From Aquimarina sp. (lineage in GTDB: Bacteria > Bacteroidota > Bacteroidia > Flavobacteriales > Flavobacteriaceae): a DNA stretch of 18,368 bases. Positions 14,690 to 18,368 of this stretch are shown here, one piece after another (positions within the stretch are counted from its first letter, which is position 1; each line of letters opens with the position of its first letter). The position numbers and the translations under genes are program-made. The stretch is taken from positions 1-18,368 of the forward strand of contig NZVW01000067.1 in the NCBI GenBank assembly GCA_002697475.1. The letters run 5' to 3'. The notes under the pieces are model-generated. The model did not search any database. It had not been told where the DNA came from and saw only the letters and a list, made by a program, of their open reading frames with translations.

Positions 14690-15821
14690 GTGTTTTAGTA
14701 ATTTGATTATACAAGTTGGCAGCTTTATGATATCCGGTTTCTGTCATCGACCACATATTACCTTGAAGTTTTATATAATTATGATCTTCTAGCTCTTTTA
14801 GGCTCTTTTTTGTAAAACCTTGAAAATTATTAAGTATCCTTATAGCATGAGGGTGTGAAATGTTTTCATGGTTTTTTGCAATATTATACATAAAAGATAA
14901 TGTCTTGTGTAGTTGTAAATCTCTACGATTTTTTCTAAAACGAATTTGTCTGAACAGAAGTCCTCTGCCTGGTGAGAAGATAAAGGACACAAGAACAAAA
15001 ACTCCCGCAATAATTACAATTACCGGGCCTGTGGGAAGATTATTGGAGCTGGCGCTAATACCCGTTCCTATAACTCCAGATGATGCTCCAAATAATGCGG
15101 CAATAAAAATCATAGTACTTAAGCTGTTGGTCCATTGTCTTGCTGCCGCTGCCGGCGCAAGTAACATAGCGCTCATAAGAACCACTCCAACAGTTTGTAG
15201 TCCTAAAACTATAGCGACCACAATGAAAGAGGTGATTAAAATATCTAAAAATCGGGTGTTAAAACCTAAAGTCTTTGTGAAGTCAGGATCAAAAAGCAAT
15301 ATTTTTAATTCTTTCCAAAAAAGTAATAATATAATAAGGCTAATTCCGGTAACAACTGCCATTAGCCACACATCGCTTTCGATTAATGTTGCTGCCTGAC
15401 CAAATAAATAGCTTTCCAGACCTGCTTGATTGGCATTCGGCAATTTTTGAATATAGGTTAAAAGTAACATTCCAAATCCAAAAAATATAGACAATATTAA
15501 TCCTAAAGCAGTATCTGATTTTAGGTGTGTTTTATTAATAATTCCTCTAATCCAGAATGTTCCAATCAAACCACTAATTAAGGCACCAATTAAAAAAATA
15601 GTACTGTTTTTAGATTCTATAATTAAAAAGGCAATAGCAATGCCCGGTAAAGCTGCGTGAGAAATTGCATCTCCTAATAAGCTTTGTTTTCTAAGTACAG
15701 CAAAACTACCTAGCATACCACAAATGGCACCAAGTATAGCTGTGCCGATAGAGATTGTTCTCAGCGTGTAATCCGATATGAGTAATTCAAAATATTCAGA
15801 TAGATTCATTGATTTCTGCAA
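14682..15821 (-). CDS. Metal ABC transporter permease (first) with DtxR-like winged-helix tail
   Basis: 379 aa. Residues 1-290 are an ABC-3 permease with multiple membrane helices and the conserved stretch LRKQSLLGDAISHAALPGIA (43-62), plus the helix with LMSAMLLAPAAAARQW (215-230). Residues about 300-379 are a soluble winged helix: a helix from about 304, ISHPHAIRIL, KKSLKELEDHNYIKLQG as the recognition helix, and wing/helix SMTETGYHKAANLYNQITKTHE (358-379). This last part closely resembles the end of the DtxR/MntR DNA-binding domain and stops just where the metal-binding/dimer domain would begin. It lies 3 bp after the ATPase gene. An alternative start at M5 would make little difference. 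It is the troC-position gene of a tro-like operon. Confidence 0.93.
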   Translation of the reverse strand: MQKSMNLSEYFELLISDYTLRTISIGTAILGAICGMLGSFAVLRKQSLLGDAISHAALPGIAIAFLIIESKNSTIFLIGALISGLIGTFWIRGIINKTHLKSDTALGLILSIFFGFGMLLLTYIQKLPNANQAGLESYLFGQAATLIESDVWLMAVVTGISLIILLLFWKELKILLFDPDFTKTLGFNTRFLDILITSFIVVAIVLGLQTVGVVLMSAMLLAPAAAARQWTNSLSTMIFIAALFGASSGVIGTGISASSNNLPTGPVIVIIAGVFVLVSFIFSPGRGLLFRQIRFRKNRRDLQLHKTLSFMYNIAKNHENISHPHAIRILNNFQGFTKKSLKELEDHNYIKLQGNMWSMTETGYHKAANLYNQITKTHE

Positions 15822-15824
15822 TTC

Positions 15825-16580
15825 TTACTGGTTAATGGCAACTTTGTAATTGATTCCATACGTCTTTGTTAGATTATCATCATTAAAAATATCCTTTACC
15901 GGACCAGTTGCTATTTTTTTCACATTAAGAAATGTAACCCAGTCAAAATACTCTGGTACAGTTTGTAAATCGTGGTGCACCACAATCACGGTCTTGCTTG
16001 CTTTTCTAAGTTCTTTTAATATGTTTATAATCGCTTTTTCCGTTGTAGCGTCAACTCCCTGGAATGGTTCGTCCATAAAATAGATAGATGCATTTTGTAC
16101 TAATGCCCTGGCAAGAAATACACGTTGTTGTTGTCCTCCGGAAAGTTGACTAATCTGTCTGTTCTTAAAGGAAAGCATTCCTACCTTTTCCAAAGCCTCA
16201 AGAGAAGCTTTTTTCTCTTTTTGTCCGGGTCTTTTAATCCATCCTAAACTCCCGTAAGTTCCCATCATCACAACATCTAGGGCTGTAGTGGGGAAATCCC
16301 AATCTACGCTTCCTTTTTGAGGCACATAGGCTACAAGTGACCTATTTTTTTTATATGGTTTACCATAAATCTGAACACTTCCGGCAATGGGTTTAAGAAT
16401 GTCTAAAACTGCCTTAATTAGCGTTGATTTACCAGCTCCATTGGGTCCTACTATGGCCATAAGCACGCCTTCAGGAATGGCAAGGTCGATATCCCATAAA
16501 ACAGGTTTGTAGTCATAGGCAACTGTCAGGTCGTCAATTTTTACAGCTATTTTGTTTTCTTTATTGTAAGGCATTGACAA
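15825..16580 (-). CDS. Metal ABC transporter ATP-binding protein
   Basis: 251 aa. A complete ABC ATPase: Walker A GPNGAGKST (45-53), Q-loop Q88, signature LSGGQ (146-150), Walker B IYFMDEP (166-172) and switch histidine H203. The helical part DFPTTALDVVMMG after the Q-loop is typical of the Mn/Zn/Fe (TroB/MntB/ZnuC) group. It powers the two permeases at the inner membrane. Its start overlaps the binding-protein stop by 20 nt (14 nt if the second Met is used), indicating translational coupling, and the first permease follows after 3 bp. Confidence 0.96.
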   Translation of the reverse strand: MSMPYNKENKIAVKIDDLTVAYDYKPVLWDIDLAIPEGVLMAIVGPNGAGKSTLIKAVLDILKPIAGSVQIYGKPYKKNRSLVAYVPQKGSVDWDFPTTALDVVMMGTYGSLGWIKRPGQKEKKASLEALEKVGMLSFKNRQISQLSGGQQQRVFLARALVQNASIYFMDEPFQGVDATTEKAIINILKELRKASKTVIVVHHDLQTVPEYFDWVTFLNVKKIATGPVKDIFNDDNLTKTYGINYKVAINQ

Positions 16581-17475
16581 TAGTGTTTACGTTGTATTTG
16601 AACATTCCTGTGTATTCACCTTCTGGTGTCCCAGGATTTCCTAAAGCATCTGAAAACAAAGTTCCACCAACATTTACATCATGTCCTTTAGATGTAACAG
16701 CGGCCTGTAATGCTTCAATAGTTCTTTTAGGCACTGAGCTTTCAACGAATATGGCTTTAACCTCATTTTCTATTATAAAATTAGCTAATTTCTGAACATC
16801 CTGAACGCCTGCTTCCGTAGCAGTAGATAATCCTTGTAATCCTACAACCTGAAATCCATATGCTTCACCAAAATAACTGAAAGCATCGTGGGCTGTAACA
16901 AGAATTCTTTTGTTGGCAGGCAAAGTTTCTATTTTCTTAAGTAACTCTTCCTGAAGTTGGTTTAATTCTGAAATATACTTATTGCTATTGCTTTTATAAT
17001 AAGCTTCATTTTTAGCGTCCGCTTCAATAAGTTTAGAGGTAACAAATAAGGTTATGGTTTTCCAATTTTCAACACTAAACCATATGTGTGGGTCGTAATT
17101 TGAAGCGAAATAGTCAGAACCTATGAGTTCTGATTTCTCCAAGCTCTCACCTACAGCTATAGTACGAATGTTTTGGGATTCCATCTTTTCAAAAACATCT
17201 ACTAGTTTTCCTTCTAAGTGTAATCCATTGTAGAAAATAATATCTGCTTCAAGGAGTTTGCTCACGTCACCTTCACTTGCTTTATATAAGTGAGGATCAA
17301 CACCAGCACCCATAAGTCCCTGTACTTCTATTTGATCCCCACCAAGATGATGTACTAGATCCTTAATCATCGTGGTTGTAGCTACCACTTTGAGTTTATT
17401 ATCATCGTTCTTTTCAGTTTGCTTACAACTGATTATAGAAAAGGCAATTAATATATATATGATAGTTTTTTTCAT
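16561..17475 (-). CDS. TroA-type metal-binding lipoprotein (ABC transporter)
   Basis: 304 aa. A lipoprotein signal ends in the lipobox SIISC (C17), so the protein is membrane-tethered in the periplasm. The cluster A-I metal-binding fold is clear: H62 in GVDPHLYK, H130 in DPHIWF, H196 in TAHDAFSYF and D276 in LFSDALG. Three His plus Asp is the TroA ligand set; PsaA/MntC-type Mn proteins usually have Glu at the third place. No His-rich loop like that of ZnuA is present. GLSTATEAG is a TroA-like signature. Zn and Mn are both plausible substrates. The gene lies 10 bp after the outer-membrane protein gene and overlaps the ATPase gene by 20 nt, so it sits in the same operon. Confidence 0.95.
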   Translation of the reverse strand: MKKTIIYILIAFSIISCKQTEKNDDNKLKVVATTTMIKDLVHHLGGDQIEVQGLMGAGVDPHLYKASEGDVSKLLEADIIFYNGLHLEGKLVDVFEKMESQNIRTIAVGESLEKSELIGSDYFASNYDPHIWFSVENWKTITLFVTSKLIEADAKNEAYYKSNSNKYISELNQLQEELLKKIETLPANKRILVTAHDAFSYFGEAYGFQVVGLQGLSTATEAGVQDVQKLANFIIENEVKAIFVESSVPKRTIEALQAAVTSKGHDVNVGGTLFSDALGNPGTPEGEYTGMFKYNVNTIVNALQ

Positions 17476-17485
17476 CTTTAATTTT

Positions 17486-18280
17486 TTATTTAGGCAATCT
17501 TATACTTAAACCTCCGCTTAAGAGGATTTTTTGACCGTTATTTATTCCGGAACCTACTGTGGCATCTAGTTGTATTGAATTGTTGATTAAATAGGTTAAT
17601 CCTGCGTCCCAAAGGTGATTTGCTTTATCATCTTCAGGAAAATCTCCGTACAACTCTGCGTAGATACCAAACCTGTCAGTAATACTGTAACCATAGGCAA
17701 GCGTATAAATATATGCAGCCTCGGGAGAATCATCGCCCCATTCTGCTCCGATGTTATAGGAAAGACTGGATGACTCGCTAAGTGTATGTGCAAAGGAGAA
17801 TCTGAAATCTACACCTGTGGTTTCAGGTTTGAAATCACTTGACGCTGTAAAAGGAAGGAATATATGTCCTATTAGTCCAATTTCGGGTAGCAGACCTTTT
17901 TCTTCTGTTATATTTACTTTAGCACCAAATAATAGTGGAGACAAACCATTGTCTATAGTATTTAATTCAATAGTATTAATTTCTCTTTTTATTTCCGTAA
18001 AATCCCATCCTATCCTTAATTCCATCCGCTCTAATAACCCTATTCTCAGAAGTGTGGTGTTATAAGTTGTGTTTTTGGATAATACATCTCCTTCTTCAGT
18101 TTCTTCATAAAAGGTACCAGTTTCAATCTGTATTGTTCCTGTAGGCACTACAGATGGTGATTCAGTCGCATCCGGCCTATCCGTAATTAATGGAGTGCTT
18201 AGATCTGACTCCTGAGCTAGCAAAGAAATGCTTTGAAATAAAATGAGTAATGAGATTAAAATTATTCGGGCTATTTTCAT
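17486..18280 (-). CDS. Outer-membrane beta-barrel, putative transporter family, first gene of metal operon
   Basis: 264 aa. A signal peptide at 1-22 ends SLLAQ. The mature protein opens with a plug-like segment, TPLITDRPDATESPSVVPTG, followed by alternating-residue beta strands (QIETGTFYEE, LLRIGLLERMELRIGWDF and others). It ends in strands rich in G, with a hydrophobic terminal strand SGGLSIRLPK. The 'TDRPDATESPS-VP-G--QIE-G' opening is the hallmark of the outer-membrane proteins grouped as phenol-degradation meta-pathway 'transporters' (PF13557). There are no degradation genes here; instead it is the first gene of a metal ABC operon, 10 bp before the binding protein and behind the metal-type operator. 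An outer-membrane channel for the metal, or a sensor of it, is inferred. Confidence 0.85.
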   Translation of the reverse strand: MKIARIILISLLILFQSISLLAQESDLSTPLITDRPDATESPSVVPTGTIQIETGTFYEETEEGDVLSKNTTYNTTLLRIGLLERMELRIGWDFTEIKREINTIELNTIDNGLSPLLFGAKVNITEEKGLLPEIGLIGHIFLPFTASSDFKPETTGVDFRFSFAHTLSESSSLSYNIGAEWGDDSPEAAYIYTLAYGYSITDRFGIYAELYGDFPEDDKANHLWDAGLTYLINNSIQLDATVGSGINNGQKILLSGGLSIRLPK

Positions 18281-18311
18281 TAGTATGATTAAATTTGTCT
18301 CGTTAATATGG

Positions 18312-18344
18312 CAAAACTAAAAAAGTTAGGTATGACTAACAAAA
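18312..18344 (-). promoter_or_regulatory. Promoter of the metal-transport operon
   Basis: On the minus strand TTTTG (18340-18344), 20-bp spacer, TAGTTTTG (18312-18319), a perfect Bacteroidota promoter. The predicted transcription start is near 18307, giving a leader of about 25 nt before the ATG at 18280. The spacer is filled by a metal-regulator-like palindrome. Confidence 0.8.
18326..18339. promoter_or_regulatory. DtxR/MntR-like operator in the promoter spacer
   Basis: TTAGGTATGACTAA, of the form TTAGnnATnnCTAA, within the larger dyad GTTAG-N6-CTAAC (18325-18340). It resembles DtxR/IdeR boxes (TTAGGnnAnnCTAA-like half sites) and lies wholly between the -33 and -7 boxes, where a bound repressor would block RNA polymerase. 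The regulator itself is not encoded in the window. Confidence 0.7.
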
Positions 18345-18368
18345 TAAATTTACAAAATTTAACAAAAA

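Noticed and set aside
14860..15399. 179-codon frame on the plus strand
   Set aside because: It is antisense to the first metal permease, has no recognisable domain, and its length reflects the codon bias of the real gene.
17596..18065. Frames of 65 and 82 codons in the barrel gene region (one each strand)
   Set aside because: Both lie inside the outer-membrane protein gene in other frames and show no protein-like features.
1..18368. CRISPR array, insertion sequence, integrase, toxin-antitoxin or phage cluster
   Set aside because: No regularly spaced repeats, transposase, recombinase or target-site duplication was seen; the genes are mostly core functions of Flavobacteriaceae.

Overview
The window looks like chromosomal DNA of a low-GC member of the Bacteroidota, most likely Flavobacteriaceae. 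The evidence is a long SecA (about 1118 aa, with extra N-terminal sequence and no C-terminal zinc finger), a DUF2795 protein beside it, and three well-formed Bacteroidota housekeeping promoters (TTG-N19/20/21-TAnnTTTG) with little use of Shine-Dalgarno sequences. I see no rRNA, tRNA, CRISPR array, insertion sequence or phage gene. Most of the content is core-genome material.

Layout. 1-1750: the 3' end of a beta-rich protein, a terminator, an AT-rich gap of about 460 bp, and a secreted protein built from two copies of a module resembling a T9SS sorting domain. 1752-3989: a putative ECF sigma-factor locus. A small three-helix membrane protein (DUF6249-like) is divergent from a sigma - two-helix membrane protein - M23 peptidase run. 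The divergent gap carries two copies of TGTAACC-N16-CGTC, one facing each way, which are candidate autoregulated promoters. 4014-8048 (minus strand): a 47-codon small gene, secA with a structured leader, and the DUF2795 gene with a clear promoter. 8184-8925 (minus): a PduO-type cobalamin adenosyltransferase overlapped by a small membrane-protein gene. 9049-12257 (plus): recR with a near-leaderless promoter, a family 2 glycosyltransferase that has no normal start codon, and a lipoyl-dependent 2-oxoacid dehydrogenase E2. 12304-13449 (minus): a membrane-anchored serine hydrolase of the class C beta-lactamase fold. 13529-18280 (minus): an operon in the order outer-membrane barrel, TroA-type binding lipoprotein, ATPase, permease, permease.

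How the parts work together. The metal operon appears to be a complete route for Zn/Mn/Fe across both membranes. It is preceded by a Bacteroidota promoter whose spacer contains a DtxR/MntR-like palindrome, and both permeases end in a cytoplasmic winged-helix domain like the DNA-binding half of DtxR proteins. The sigma locus appears to be self-contained: sigma, candidate membrane anti-sigma, a cell-wall peptidase and a divergent membrane protein under matching promoters.

The most useful results are the paired ECF-type promoters, the metal operator in the promoter spacer, the permease-winged-helix fusions, and the glycosyltransferase that begins at CTG just after an in-frame TGA. No wholly new multi-gene system is evident.
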